DNA of 64,000 nucleotides from Candidatus Manganitrophus noduliformans (GCF_012184425.1 NZ_VTOW01000001.1:620001-684000); one strand, 5' to 3'; positions 1-7,799 are shown, counted from the first letter of the stretch. The notes: generated from the sequence alone by a model not told the origin. Numbers and translations are program-made.

Positions 1-339
1 GTTCATTATATTCACGCGGTGTGTTTCGACCGTTTTAACGCTGATACCCAGTGTTTTGGCGACATCTTTATTTCTCAGGCCGCCTGAGATCAGGCGAACG
101 ATCTCCGCTTCCCGCTTCGTAAGGGGCCTCTTGTGGGGCGTCTGCTTCTTTATCCTCGTCTTCGCTTTTTCGACGGTTTCCGTCGTCTTTTCGTTTTCTT
201 TGCCGCTGTGGTGAGACATTAAATAGGGCGTTCCCGTGATCTTGCTGTTTTTCTCTATCTCTTGACCCTGCGCAAACTTCGCGAGACTCTCCTGATGGTT
301 TTTAACTCCATCCTTAATGTCATCTGATGACATCATCAT
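1..339 (-). CDS. LuxR/NarL-type HTH regulator, C-terminus cut by window edge
   Basis: The first 113 codons of a gene that runs off the left edge. Reading starts at an ATG (one of three tandem ATGs, 339-331) behind a GAGGG ribosome site. Residues 1-70 are charged and low in complexity, with no receiver domain. They are followed by a NarL/LuxR helix-turn-helix beginning [15 protein letters not shown] and reaching [13 protein letters not shown] at the edge, so the recognition helix is present. It closely resembles the stand-alone HTH protein at 24517-24756, suggesting both belong to one family of HTH-only regulators. A 15-nt palindrome (TGTCATC-T-GATGACA, 318-332) overlaps the start codons. The target genes are unknown. 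Confidence 0.8.
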   Translation of the reverse strand, partial: MMMSSDDIKDGVKNHQESLAKFAQGQEIEKNSKITGTPYLMSHHSGKENEKTTETVEKAKTRIKKQTPHKRPLTKREAEIVRLISGGLRNKDVAKTLGISVKTVETHRVNIMN

Positions 340-579
340 TTGCCCTCTCGGTATGTTTGTTGTTCGTCGGCTCTGCCACTTCCTTCAAGTAAGGCGGCTT
401 ATCACGTTCCTGACCGGTTCCACATTCTTTCAAATCAAGACAAAAAGAAAAGGATCCAGGTTCTCATAAATCCTCTTGGTGTTTCCCCCTCAGCCCGTCT
501 CATTGAGAAAGCTTCTGTTTTAATGATTTTCTTCTTAGTTTATTTCAATGTGCATTCTATCGGGCTCGTCTAAAAAGTC

Positions 580-599
580 ACCTGTCAGTTCTAACAGGT
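580..599 (+). promoter_or_regulatory. lux box upstream of luxI
   Basis: The sequence ACCTGTCAGTTCTAACAGGT is a 20-bp inverted repeat with perfect ACCTGT/ACAGGT arms. This is the classic binding site of LuxR-family regulators (Vibrio fischeri: ACCTGTAGGATCGTACAGGT). It lies 74 bp upstream of the luxI start, where a LuxR-AHL complex would activate transcription. No strong -10 is evident downstream, which suits an activator-dependent promoter. The remaining gap between the two genes (340-673) holds no convincing coding region. Confidence 0.85.
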
Positions 600-673
600 C
601 GGCATATTCGTCATCTTCAGGTAGCCTTGCCTTGTATCACCGTCATTTCACCCTTTCACAAATGGAGGAAAAA

Positions 674-1405
674 ATGGATTATCGGACGATTCAGTTTTAT
701 GAAGATGGATGTTGGATCAGATCGATTGAATCGGAAGAAGAGTATTTGCAGGCTTACCGGCTGCGGTATGAGATTTTTTGCGAGACTCTCGGCTGGGTTC
801 CGGCCAATCCGACCGGATTGGAGATTGACCGGTACGATTCGTTTGCAACATTACTGGGGCTCTTCTCGGAAGAGAATACCCTTCTGGGAATGATCCGTCT
901 CCTCCCTCCGAACCAACCTTTTATGTTGGAGACCGATTTTTCGGATTTGGTTGCTCCCGGATACCAGATCCGCAAAGAGATCGATACCGCCGAAATCTCC
1001 AGGCTCGCGATAACACCCTCCGCAAAAGAACAAGGACTCTCTTCCCGCTATCTGAACATCCTTCTCAAAGGTCTCTATCAGTGGACCCTCGTCAACAACG
1101 TCCGGTATTCCTATCTCGAAGTCGAGAAGCGTTTTTGGAGAATTCTTCAATTTCTGGGGTTTATTTCGACGCCGATCGGTCCGGTGAAATGTCTCCCTCC
1201 GGCGGGCGCGAACTCAATGGCCGCTATTCTGGATTGGGAGGCATTTCGATCCCACAACCGGAATCGCCAACCTGAATTTCTCGACTGGATGACTACGGTC
1301 CAATCAGCCCCTGCTGTAGCGCCAGGGCAATGGCGTGTCCACGGGTCGAAGCCTGAAGTTTTGAAAGAATATTTTGGACATGAAAATTCACTGTCCGTTC
1401 GCTGA
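674..1405 (+). CDS. luxI: LuxI-family acyl-homoserine-lactone synthase
   Basis: This 243-residue protein makes an N-acyl-homoserine lactone signal from S-adenosylmethionine and an acyl carrier. All ten residues invariant in the LuxI family can be placed: R31, F35, W41, E50, D52, D55, R75, F89, E107 and R110 (in the segment EISRLAI). The start ATG at 674 was chosen because GGAGG lies just upstream at 664-668; the open frame extends further back to 548 without a ribosome site. A lux box (580-599) suggests positive autoregulation. The last 37 codons overlap the 3' end of luxR on the opposite strand, giving LuxI a C-terminal tail beyond the family core. The acyl chain cannot be predicted. Confidence 0.93.
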   Translation: MDYRTIQFYEDGCWIRSIESEEEYLQAYRLRYEIFCETLGWVPANPTGLEIDRYDSFATLLGLFSEENTLLGMIRLLPPNQPFMLETDFSDLVAPGYQIRKEIDTAEISRLAITPSAKEQGLSSRYLNILLKGLYQWTLVNNVRYSYLEVEKRFWRILQFLGFISTPIGPVKCLPPAGANSMAAILDWEAFRSHNRNRQPEFLDWMTTVQSAPAVAPGQWRVHGSKPEVLKEYFGHENSLSVR

Positions 1406-2048
1406 TATGTAAGATATGGGAGATTTCCCAGCTCGTTTTCCCTTCCTTCATCCAGTCCAGAACCTCCCGCTCGCGATGTGAGAGATCCGGATTTTGGGTG
1501 GAGGAGGGGGAAAGGGTTCGCATCAGCGCGACATGAAGGTGAGGCACAAGGTATTCGAGTATCGTGGCGTGACGGGTATGATCCGACATCGATTGGCCCG
1601 CGAAGGAGAAGATGCTCCCGACACTTCTTCGGTGACAGGCGACCCCGAGCGTAATCCCCTCCGATAGGCCGAATGTGTCCGCATCTCTAATAAATTTTAG
1701 CTCGCCTGGGGAGGTGGCTTGTCGATAGGTTTCCGACCAGATCTGAGTCTTAAATCGACCATAATGGGACTGAAGAATCGGATCGACTTCCGAATAATCC
1801 TCTTTCGTATAGAGGCGGATCCAGTCAAGGGGGTAACTGATGTTGACCATTTTCATGAAGCTTTGAAAACGGGTTTCGGCGTCGATCTTTCCAAGGCAAA
1901 TGATCGTATGTGTAGAGGGAATGAGCGCTTCGACGCGGGAGAGGAGGGATTTAAATTCTTCTTCGGTATTGACGCTCAGGGAGGCATGAATCAACTCTAG
2001 AACGGTGACCAGTTCATGTTTAGTCAAATCGGAAGGGACGCGAGTCAT
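1293..2048 (-). CDS. luxR: LuxR-family quorum-sensing transcription regulator
   Basis: A 251-residue two-domain regulator. The N-terminal autoinducer-binding domain carries the family's ligand-pocket residues W76, Y80, D89, P90 and W104 within YPLDWIRLY and YSEVDP. The C-terminal GerE/LuxR HTH runs from about residue 185 (LSHREREVLDWMKEGK) to the end. The start at 2048 is preferred over a GTG at 2078 because AAGGGAG lies 7 bp upstream of it. It is convergent with luxI and overlaps it by 113 bp, so the two are almost certainly cognate. A good promoter lies at 2138-2166. Binding of an AHL is inferred from the domain and neighbourhood. Confidence 0.92.
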   Translation of the reverse strand: MTRVPSDLTKHELVTVLELIHASLSVNTEEEFKSLLSRVEALIPSTHTIICLGKIDAETRFQSFMKMVNISYPLDWIRLYTKEDYSEVDPILQSHYGRFKTQIWSETYRQATSPGELKFIRDADTFGLSEGITLGVACHRRSVGSIFSFAGQSMSDHTRHATILEYLVPHLHVALMRTLSPSSTQNPDLSHREREVLDWMKEGKTSWEISHILHISERTVNFHVQNILSKLQASTRGHAIALALQQGLIGP

Positions 2049-2137
2049 CACTATCCACTCCCTTGCAGTTTTAAACACAAAGCTGGATTCTAGCGGAATA
2101 AATAAGGCTCTAAAAAGAAAATATAATGCCCGCTGGC

Positions 2138-2166
2138 AATATACAGAATTAAATTTGACCGGTCAA
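2138..2166 (-). promoter_or_regulatory. luxR promoter with palindromic -35
   Basis: On the minus strand TTGACC (2166-2161), a 17-bp spacer and TATATT (2143-2138) form a near-consensus sigma-70 promoter with a predicted start near 2131, 83 nt upstream of luxR. The -35 lies in a perfect 12-bp palindrome, TTGACCGGTCAA (2155-2166). That palindrome also gives a plus-strand TTGACC (2155-2160), 15 bp ahead of TACAAT (2176-2181), so it may be the shared -35 of divergent promoters or a repressor site. Confidence 0.6.
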
Positions 2167-2187
2167 GCTAATAAATACAATCGATCC

Positions 2188-2455
2188 AATCTCCTCGGCG
2201 CGTCGGTCACCCTTGTCTGAAACCAGACAATTCCGTCGCGGCGAAGGTCCGATTGTCCATCGACCGACTTGATGAGAAGAGAGAGAAATAATATGTGAAA
2301 TCAGTCCATTGTGTAATTCTGATGCCAAGTCCGCAAGCTTGGCATTCGATTTGCTCTTTAGACGTGCTGGATACAACGTTGTATTCCGAAAGCAGCGAAG
2401 GCGCTCTCTTCCATGATGAAGTGAAGTTTCTCTCATGGAGGCGGGCGTTTTTTTT
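2188..2455 (+). ncRNA. candidate structured leader/attenuator before the cyanate cluster
   Basis: No gene fits 2049-2473, but the plus strand is rich in structure. Helices seen are TTGTCTG/CAGACAA (2213-2219 with 2224-2230), ATGCCAAG/CTTGGCAT (2322-2329 with 2338-2345), an arm around the perfect palindrome ATACAACGTTGTAT (2371-2384) closed by TGCT/AGCA (2365-2368 with 2391-2394), and the terminator (2402-2455). GAAGAGAG at 2276-2283 is exactly complementary to 2404-2411, the 5' arm of the terminator. Pairing there would enclose the central hairpins and prevent termination. The 5' end is estimated from a weak promoter (2155-2181). No known riboswitch class was recognised; a free-standing small RNA is the alternative. 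Confidence 0.5.
2402..2455 (+). terminator. intrinsic terminator directly upstream of CBS gene
   Basis: The arms 2402-2416 and 2433-2447 pair over 15 positions with one mismatch and two G-U pairs. A 16-nt loop separates them and eight T residues follow (2448-2455). The next gene's ribosome site starts 5 bp later, so the terminator controls entry into the cluster rather than ending an upstream gene, since luxR reads away from it. Confidence 0.85.
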
Positions 2456-2473
2456 GTTTAAGGAGGAATCAAG

Positions 2474-2896
2474 ATGAAGCCGCACTACGCCACCGTGGGG
2501 GAGATCAAAAAGACGAATACATTATCGGCCCGGGAGGAGACGTCCGCATTCGATATCGCCCTGGCTCTCTTGGAGTCGGGCTTTCACGGAATGCCGATCG
2601 TCAATTCGAAAGACCAAGTGGTCGGAAAGGTAAGCGAGATCGATCTGATCAAAGCGCTGATGGAGGGGAAAGATCTCAAGGAAACAACGGCAGGCAAGGT
2701 AATGAAGATCTGCCCCGTTGTGATCGATGAGGCGACTCCCCTCGAAGAGGTGGCCCATTACATGATGCAGTTTCACCTTTTTCGGATCCCGGTGGTCGAT
2801 GAAGAGAATCATCTTGTCGGAACGGTGACCCGGCACGATGTCCTGCGAGGATGGATGGGGGCATTAGGGTTGACACAAGAAGGTTTTTGGGGCTGA
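2474..2896 (+). CDS. two-CBS-domain protein
   Basis: This 140-residue cytoplasmic protein consists almost entirely of a tandem CBS (Bateman) pair: the first covers about residues 10-65 (HGMPIVNSKDQVVGKVSEIDL) and the second about 75-130 (FRIPVVDEENHLVGTVTRHDVL). Such modules bind adenine nucleotides or similar ligands and sense energy state, usually by acting on a partner. The ribosome site AAGGAGG is ideal. It is the first gene after the leader terminator and stands 24 bp ahead of the first binding protein, so it is probably a regulatory subunit of the uptake system; that role is inference. Confidence 0.88.
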   Translation: MKPHYATVGEIKKTNTLSAREETSAFDIALALLESGFHGMPIVNSKDQVVGKVSEIDLIKALMEGKDLKETTAGKVMKICPVVIDEATPLEEVAHYMMQFHLFRIPVVDEENHLVGTVTRHDVLRGWMGALGLTQEGFWG

Positions 2897-2920
2897 CGCT
2901 GACCGATGAAAGGGGAAGAG

Positions 2921-4198
2921 ATGCCAACATCATCAAATAAGAAGAACGAGATCACCCGACGGCATTTTCTCGGCGCCGCCGGACTTTCGGCGCTCGGGGT
3001 GCTTCTTTCGGGTCTCCCGCCCCTGACCGGCGGACTTTTCGCCGGAACCGGCGACACCCCGGAGACGGCCAAGCTGAAGGTCGGATTCATTCCTTTGACC
3101 GATTGCGCCTCGGTCGTCATGGCGTACGAGCTGGGACTTTATAAAAAATACGGCCTGGAGGTGATCGTCTCGAAGGAAGCTTCGTGGGCGGGGGTTCGGG
3201 ACAAATTGACGATCGGCGAGCTTCAGGCGTCTCACATCCTCTATGGGATGCCGTATGCCTCCACCCTCGGGATCACCGGGGCCGAGGGGCAGAAAAAAGA
3301 GATGATCATCCCGATGGCGATCAATCACAACGGCCAGGCGATCACGTTGAGCGCCGATTTAAAGAAAAAAGGGGTGAACACGCTCGCCGATCTGAAGAAG
3401 CAGATCGACGCCGATAAGGGAAAGCGGACCTACACCTTTGCGATGACCTTCCCGCCCGGAACCCACGCGATGTGGATGCGCTACTGGCTCGCCGCGGGGG
3501 GGATCGACCCGGACAACGATATCAAGCTGATCACTATCCCCCCGCCCCAAATGGTCGCCAACATGCGGATCGGAAACATGGACGGCTTCTGCGTCGGGGA
3601 GCCGTGGAATGCGCGGGCGATCTTCGACGGCATCGGCTGGACCGCCATCACGACACAGCAGCTCTGGAAAAATCATCCCGAGAAGGTGCTGGGGATGACG
3701 AAGGAGTTTGCGGAGAAAAATCCGAAGACGGTCCAGGCGCTGCTGATGGCGATCATCGAGGCCTCTCAACACCTCGACAAGATGGAGAACCGTGCCAAGG
3801 TTGCGGAGATCATCAGCCGCAAGGAATATGTCAACGCGCCGACCGAGGTCTTCTTGGGGCGGATCCAGGGGAAGATCGACTACGGCGACGGGAAGACGGT
3901 CGACGATCCCGACTATATGAAGTTCTACCGCGACGGCGAGGTCACTTTCCCCTGCAAATCGCACGGCCTCTGGTTTCTGACGCAGCACCGCCGCTGGGGA
4001 TTCATCGACAAGCCGATCGACTATAAGAAAGTGGTCGATCAGGTCAACCGGACCGATCTCTACCGGGAAGCGGCCAAAAAACTCGGCATCCCGGTTCCGA
4101 AGGAGGAGTACAAGAAGGAGACCCTTTTCGACGGGATCGAGTTCGACCCGGCCGACCCGGAGGGATATGTCCAAAAGTTTAAGATTCGGAGGAGTTGA
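2921..4198 (+). CDS. Tat-exported NrtA/CmpA-type solute-binding protein (nitrate/bicarbonate/cyanate family)
   Basis: A 425-residue ABC-transporter binding protein of the nitrate/bicarbonate/cyanate type. A twin-arginine signal (R13-R14 in TRRHFLGAAG) leads into a hydrophobic stretch. The mature protein starts near KLKVGFIPLTDCASVVMAYELGLYKKYGLEV, the typical entry of this fold. The start at 2921 was chosen over ATG 2906 because AGGGGAAG lies just upstream. The permease and ATPase follow at once and cyanase lies downstream, so cyanate is the likely ligand, but nitrate, nitrite or bicarbonate cannot be excluded from sequence alone. A paralogue lies at 6015-7334. Confidence 0.87.
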   Translation: MPTSSNKKNEITRRHFLGAAGLSALGVLLSGLPPLTGGLFAGTGDTPETAKLKVGFIPLTDCASVVMAYELGLYKKYGLEVIVSKEASWAGVRDKLTIGELQASHILYGMPYASTLGITGAEGQKKEMIIPMAINHNGQAITLSADLKKKGVNTLADLKKQIDADKGKRTYTFAMTFPPGTHAMWMRYWLAAGGIDPDNDIKLITIPPPQMVANMRIGNMDGFCVGEPWNARAIFDGIGWTAITTQQLWKNHPEKVLGMTKEFAEKNPKTVQALLMAIIEASQHLDKMENRAKVAEIISRKEYVNAPTEVFLGRIQGKIDYGDGKTVDDPDYMKFYRDGEVTFPCKSHGLWFLTQHRRWGFIDKPIDYKKVVDQVNRTDLYREAAKKLGIPVPKEEYKKETLFDGIEFDPADPEGYVQKFKIRRS

Positions 4199-4200
4199 GG

Positions 4201-5085
4201 ATGGAGAAGGTGGAGATGGAGGTGGTGTTCCAAGCGACAGAAGAGGCGATCCGCGGGGCGGAGGAGAAACCGGCGCCGGGTCCGGAGATCACGGCGCGGA
4301 AGCGCCGGTTCCGTTTTCCGCGCCTCGATCGGCTGATCCTGCCGCTGCTTGTTTTCGCAATTGTGTTCGGAATTTGGGAGGCGATCAGCCGAACGGTCGC
4401 GCCGATGCTCCCCGGGCCGATCAAAACCTTCACGCACAGCTGGGATCTGATCCGCGACCCCTTCTTCGATCGCGGCCCCAACGATATGGGACTCGGCTGG
4501 CAGTTGCTCTACAGCTTAGGGCGGGTGGCGGTCGGGTTCGGCTTGGCCGCCGCGGTCGGTATCCCGGTCGGGTTCCTCGTCGGCGCGGTGCCGGCGTTTC
4601 ACCGGGCCGTCAACCCCCTGATCCAGATTCTAAGGCCGGTTTCGCCCCTCGCCTGGCTTCCGATCGGACTGGCCACCTTCAAAGCGGCCAACCCGGCCGC
4701 CTTTTTCGTCATCTTCATCACCGCCATCTGGCCGATCGTCTTGAACACCGCTTTCGGGGTTCAGAAGATCCCGGCCGATTATATTTCGGTGGCGCGCATT
4801 CTGAAGCTCTCCCCCTGGCGGCGGTTCACGAAGATTCTCCTGCCGGCGACCCTTCCCTATACCTTTACCGGCCTTAAGATCTCGGTCGGGATCGCCTGGC
4901 TCGTGATTGTGGCGGCGGAAATGCTGACCGGCGGAATCGGGATCGGTTTCTTCGTCTGGGATGAGTGGAACAACCTCAGCCTGGAACACATTATCCTGGC
5001 GATCTTTGTCATCGGTATCGTCGGCCTGATCTTGGATAACGCCATGGGCTGGCTTGGAAGGAGGTTTGACTATGAAGTGCGATGA
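4201..5085 (+). CDS. ABC transporter permease, nitrate/cyanate/taurine type
   Basis: A 294-residue inner-membrane permease of the NrtB/CmpB/SsuC type. A charged N-terminal tail of about 40 residues precedes roughly six membrane segments, the first around LILPLLVFAIVFGIWEA. The cytoplasmic ATPase-coupling loop can be seen around VARILKLSPWRRFTKILLPATLP. The GGAGGAG at 4188-4194 fits ATG 4201, two bases after the stop of the preceding gene; a TTG at 4195 would overlap that stop. Its 3' end overlaps the ATPase gene by 14 bp, indicating a translationally coupled transporter operon. Confidence 0.9.
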   Translation: MEKVEMEVVFQATEEAIRGAEEKPAPGPEITARKRRFRFPRLDRLILPLLVFAIVFGIWEAISRTVAPMLPGPIKTFTHSWDLIRDPFFDRGPNDMGLGWQLLYSLGRVAVGFGLAAAVGIPVGFLVGAVPAFHRAVNPLIQILRPVSPLAWLPIGLATFKAANPAAFFVIFITAIWPIVLNTAFGVQKIPADYISVARILKLSPWRRFTKILLPATLPYTFTGLKISVGIAWLVIVAAEMLTGGIGIGFFVWDEWNNLSLEHIILAIFVIGIVGLILDNAMGWLGRRFDYEVR

Positions 5086-5977
5086 AGCAACCGGTCAGGA
5101 TTTGATTAAACGGATCGAGACCAATTATCTCGAGATCAGCCGGATCGGCAAGACCTTCGAGGGGGCCAACGGCGTTTATCCCGCGGTTCAGGGAATCGAC
5201 CTCAAGATCCGCAAGGGGGAGTTCGTGACCCTGATCGGCCACTCCGGCTGCGGAAAGAGCACCCTCTTGTCGATGGTGGCCGGCCTGATTACACCGAGCG
5301 AAGGGGTCATTGTCTTGGAGGGAAAGGAGATCGACGGGCCGGGACCCGACCGGGGGGTGGTTTTTCAGAGCCATGCCTTGCTTCCATGGCTGACTTGTGC
5401 CGAGAACATTGCCCTCGCCGTCGAGTCGGTTTTTCCCCGGATGAGCCGGAAGGAGCAAAAAGATCGGGTCGGCCATTTCCTTGACATGGTTGGCCTGACC
5501 GAGGCGGCGCAGAAGCGGCCGGCCGAGCTCTCGGGCGGAATGCGCCAGCGGGTCGGGATCGCCCGGGCCCTCGCCATCCGGCCGAAAGTGCTCCTCCTCG
5601 ACGAGCCGTTCGGCGCGCTCGACGCGCTGACCCGGGGGCATCTTCAAGACGAGCTGCTCCGGATCTGGGAAAAATTCGGAACGACCGTCTTGATGGTGAC
5701 GCACGATGTCGACGAGGCGCTGTTGCTCTCCGACCGGGTCGTCATGATGACCCGGGGGCCCGCCGCCACGATCGGCCGGATCGTGCCGATTCCTTTCCGC
5801 CGTCCCCGGTCGCGGATGGAGCTGGTCCGCCAGTCGGGCTATCAGCATTGGAAGGGAGAGATCCTTGAGTTTCTCTACGGCGAGGGGGACGCCAAGCGAC
5901 GATTGGACGGAGGCGATTCTCATAAAAGCGATGCATTGGCGGAAGGCGCTGCGCTCGTTTCAAAGGCGGATAAATAA
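5072..5977 (+). CDS. ABC transporter ATP-binding protein, nitrate/cyanate type
   Basis: A 301-residue ATPase that powers the permease encoded just upstream. The Walker A is GHSGCGKST (residues 56-64), the signature is LSGGMRQRVGIARAL, and the Walker B is VLLLDEPFGALD followed by the THDVDEA switch. This order and the GALDALTR segment are typical of NrtD/CmpD/SsuB ATPases. The start ATG 5072 sits behind AAGGAGGT and lies inside the end of the permease gene. The C-terminal 45 residues are charged and variable. The second binding-protein gene begins 37 bp downstream. Confidence 0.92.
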   Translation: MKCDEATGQDLIKRIETNYLEISRIGKTFEGANGVYPAVQGIDLKIRKGEFVTLIGHSGCGKSTLLSMVAGLITPSEGVIVLEGKEIDGPGPDRGVVFQSHALLPWLTCAENIALAVESVFPRMSRKEQKDRVGHFLDMVGLTEAAQKRPAELSGGMRQRVGIARALAIRPKVLLLDEPFGALDALTRGHLQDELLRIWEKFGTTVLMVTHDVDEALLLSDRVVMMTRGPAATIGRIVPIPFRRPRSRMELVRQSGYQHWKGEILEFLYGEGDAKRRLDGGDSHKSDALAEGAALVSKADK

Positions 5978-6014
5978 ACGATACGAAAAACAATCAAAAG
6001 AAAGGGGGGATGTA

Positions 6015-7334
6015 ATGAAAAAGGAGGAGCATTTCCATCTGCAAAACCCTCACAATCATGACCCGGCTCCGGCCGGACCTGAGGAGGCGCTCGATCGCGC
6101 CGTCGAGGGGGCCGTCGTCCGGGCGGTGCTCCGCCACACGCCGCTCAGCCGCCGGCGGTTCATCGGCATGCTCGGCCAGGGGACGATCGCCGCGCTGATC
6201 GCGCAATTTCTCCCGCTGGCGGCGGTGAAGGCGGCCGCCAAAGATAAGAGCGGTCCCTTGGAGAAGACGGCGTTGAAAATCGGCTTTGTGCCGATCACCT
6301 GCGCCACCCCGATTATCATGGCCGGGCCGATGGGGTTCTACAAACGTTACGGCCTCGATGTCGCGCTGCTCAAAACCGCCGGGTGGGCGGTGATGCGCGA
6401 CAAGGCGATCGCCAAGGAGTACGAGGCGGAGCATATGTTGACCCCGATGCCGCTGGCGATCACTTTGGGGGCCGGCTCCCCCGCCGTCCCGTTCGTCATG
6501 CCGGCGGTGGAGAACATCAACGGCCAGGCGATTACCCTTCACATCAAACATAAAGATAAAAGAGACCCAAAGCAGTGGAAAGGATTTAAATTCGCCGTGC
6601 CGTTCGACTACTCGATGCACAACTTCCTCCTCCGCTACTATCTCGCGGAGCATGGCCTCGACCCGGACAAAGATGTGGAGATCCGGGTGCTGCCGCCGCC
6701 GGAGATGGTCGCCAACCTCCGGATCGAAAATCTCGACGGCTACCTCTCTCCCGACCCGTTCAACCAGCGGGCCGTTTTCGACAAGGTCGGATTTATTCAT
6801 CTGCTGACCAAAGAGATCTGGGACGGGCATCCCTGCTGCGCCTTTGCGGCGAGCCGGGAGTTTGTAACCGCCAACCCGAACACCTTCGGCGCCCTGCTGA
6901 AAGCGATCGTCGATGCCACCCACTTTTCGTCGAAGCATGAAAACCGCAAAGAGATCGCCGCCGCCATCGCGCCGAAGGCGTATCTCAATCAGCCGCTGCC
7001 GGTGGTGGAGCAGGTGTTGACCGGAAAATATGACGACGGCCTCGGCAAGGAGCATCATGTTCCCGACCGGATCGACTTCAATCCCTTCCCCTGGCATTCG
7101 ATGGGGGTCTGGATTCTGACCCAGATGAAGCGGTGGGGGTACATCAAAGGGGACATCGATTACAAAGCGGTGGCGGAGCGGGTCTATCTCGCCTCGGAGT
7201 GCGGCGAGAAGATGAAAGAGATCGGTTACCCTCCGCCGGGCAGCACCTACCAGAACCACACGATCATGAACAAAGTCTTCGATCCCGGAAAACCGGAAGA
7301 GTATATCAAGAGCTTCAGCATTAAGAGGATATAG
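6015..7334 (+). CDS. second Tat-exported NrtA/CmpA-type solute-binding protein
   Basis: A 439-residue paralogue of the 2921-4198 product. It has an unusually long, His-rich n-region (HFHLQNPHNHDP) before a twin-arginine signal at residues 46-48 (SRRRFIGML). The mature domain opens LKIGFVPITCATPIIMAGPMGFYKRYGLDV, parallel to the first protein, and shares the motifs GQAITL and PPPEMVANLRI. The start ATG 6015 follows AAAGGGGGG. With only one permease/ATPase pair present, both proteins may feed the same channel or one may be a sensor. Cyanase follows 21 bp downstream, linking this copy most closely to cyanate. Confidence 0.87.
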   Translation: MKKEEHFHLQNPHNHDPAPAGPEEALDRAVEGAVVRAVLRHTPLSRRRFIGMLGQGTIAALIAQFLPLAAVKAAAKDKSGPLEKTALKIGFVPITCATPIIMAGPMGFYKRYGLDVALLKTAGWAVMRDKAIAKEYEAEHMLTPMPLAITLGAGSPAVPFVMPAVENINGQAITLHIKHKDKRDPKQWKGFKFAVPFDYSMHNFLLRYYLAEHGLDPDKDVEIRVLPPPEMVANLRIENLDGYLSPDPFNQRAVFDKVGFIHLLTKEIWDGHPCCAFAASREFVTANPNTFGALLKAIVDATHFSSKHENRKEIAAAIAPKAYLNQPLPVVEQVLTGKYDDGLGKEHHVPDRIDFNPFPWHSMGVWILTQMKRWGYIKGDIDYKAVAERVYLASECGEKMKEIGYPPPGSTYQNHTIMNKVFDPGKPEEYIKSFSIKRI

Positions 7335-7355
7335 GACCACATACAAAAGGAGAAA

Positions 7356-7799
7356 ATGATGACGAAAGTCGAAGCCGCCGAGGCGGTCGTCTTGGCAAAA
7401 AGCGACAAAAAACTAACCTGGGAGCAAATCGCCGCGGAGGTCGGCATGTCACCCGTCTGGACCACGTCGGCCTGTTTGGGCCAGAACAGCATGCCGAAGG
7501 AGGTTGCGGACAAGCTCTGCAAGTTCCTGAACCTCGGCCCCGAAGTTTCCGCCGCGCTGCAGGCGTTTCCTTACAAGGGATCGGAGACGGTGGTGCCGAC
7601 CGATCCCCTCATCTACCGCCTTTACGAAATCGTTCAGGTCTACGGACCGACGCTGAAGGAGCTGATCCATGAAAAGTTCGGCGACGGGATCATGAGCGCC
7701 ATCGACTTTACCATGCATGTCGAAAAGGTGCCCGATCCGAAGGGAGATCGCGTCAAGCTGACGATGAACGGGAAGTTCCTTCCTTACAAGATGTGGTAG
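7356..7799 (+). CDS. cynS: cyanase (cyanate hydratase)
   Basis: A 147-residue enzyme that converts cyanate and bicarbonate to ammonia and carbon dioxide. Length and layout match the family: an N-terminal HTH-like domain (about 10-65) and a C-terminal catalytic domain. The catalytic triad is intact as R88, E91 (YRLYEIVQVYG) and S114 (DGIMSAIDF), corresponding to R96, E99 and S122 of the Escherichia coli enzyme. The ribosome site is AAAAGGAGAAA. Its place after the transporter genes supports cyanate uptake and use as a nitrogen or energy source, or detoxification. Confidence 0.97.
   Translation: MMTKVEAAEAVVLAKSDKKLTWEQIAAEVGMSPVWTTSACLGQNSMPKEVADKLCKFLNLGPEVSAALQAFPYKGSETVVPTDPLIYRLYEIVQVYGPTLKELIHEKFGDGIMSAIDFTMHVEKVPDPKGDRVKLTMNGKFLPYKMW

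Noticed and set aside
340-573. 77-codon plus-strand open frame before luxI
   Set aside because: No ribosome site, no recognisable domain, and it covers the regulatory gap between two regulators.
2322-2345. ANTAR-type hairpin (as used for nitrate operons) in the CBS leader
   Set aside because: If the closing U-G pair forms, the hexaloop reads CCGCAA, lacking the A1 and G4 bases of ANTAR targets, and no ANTAR protein is encoded nearby.
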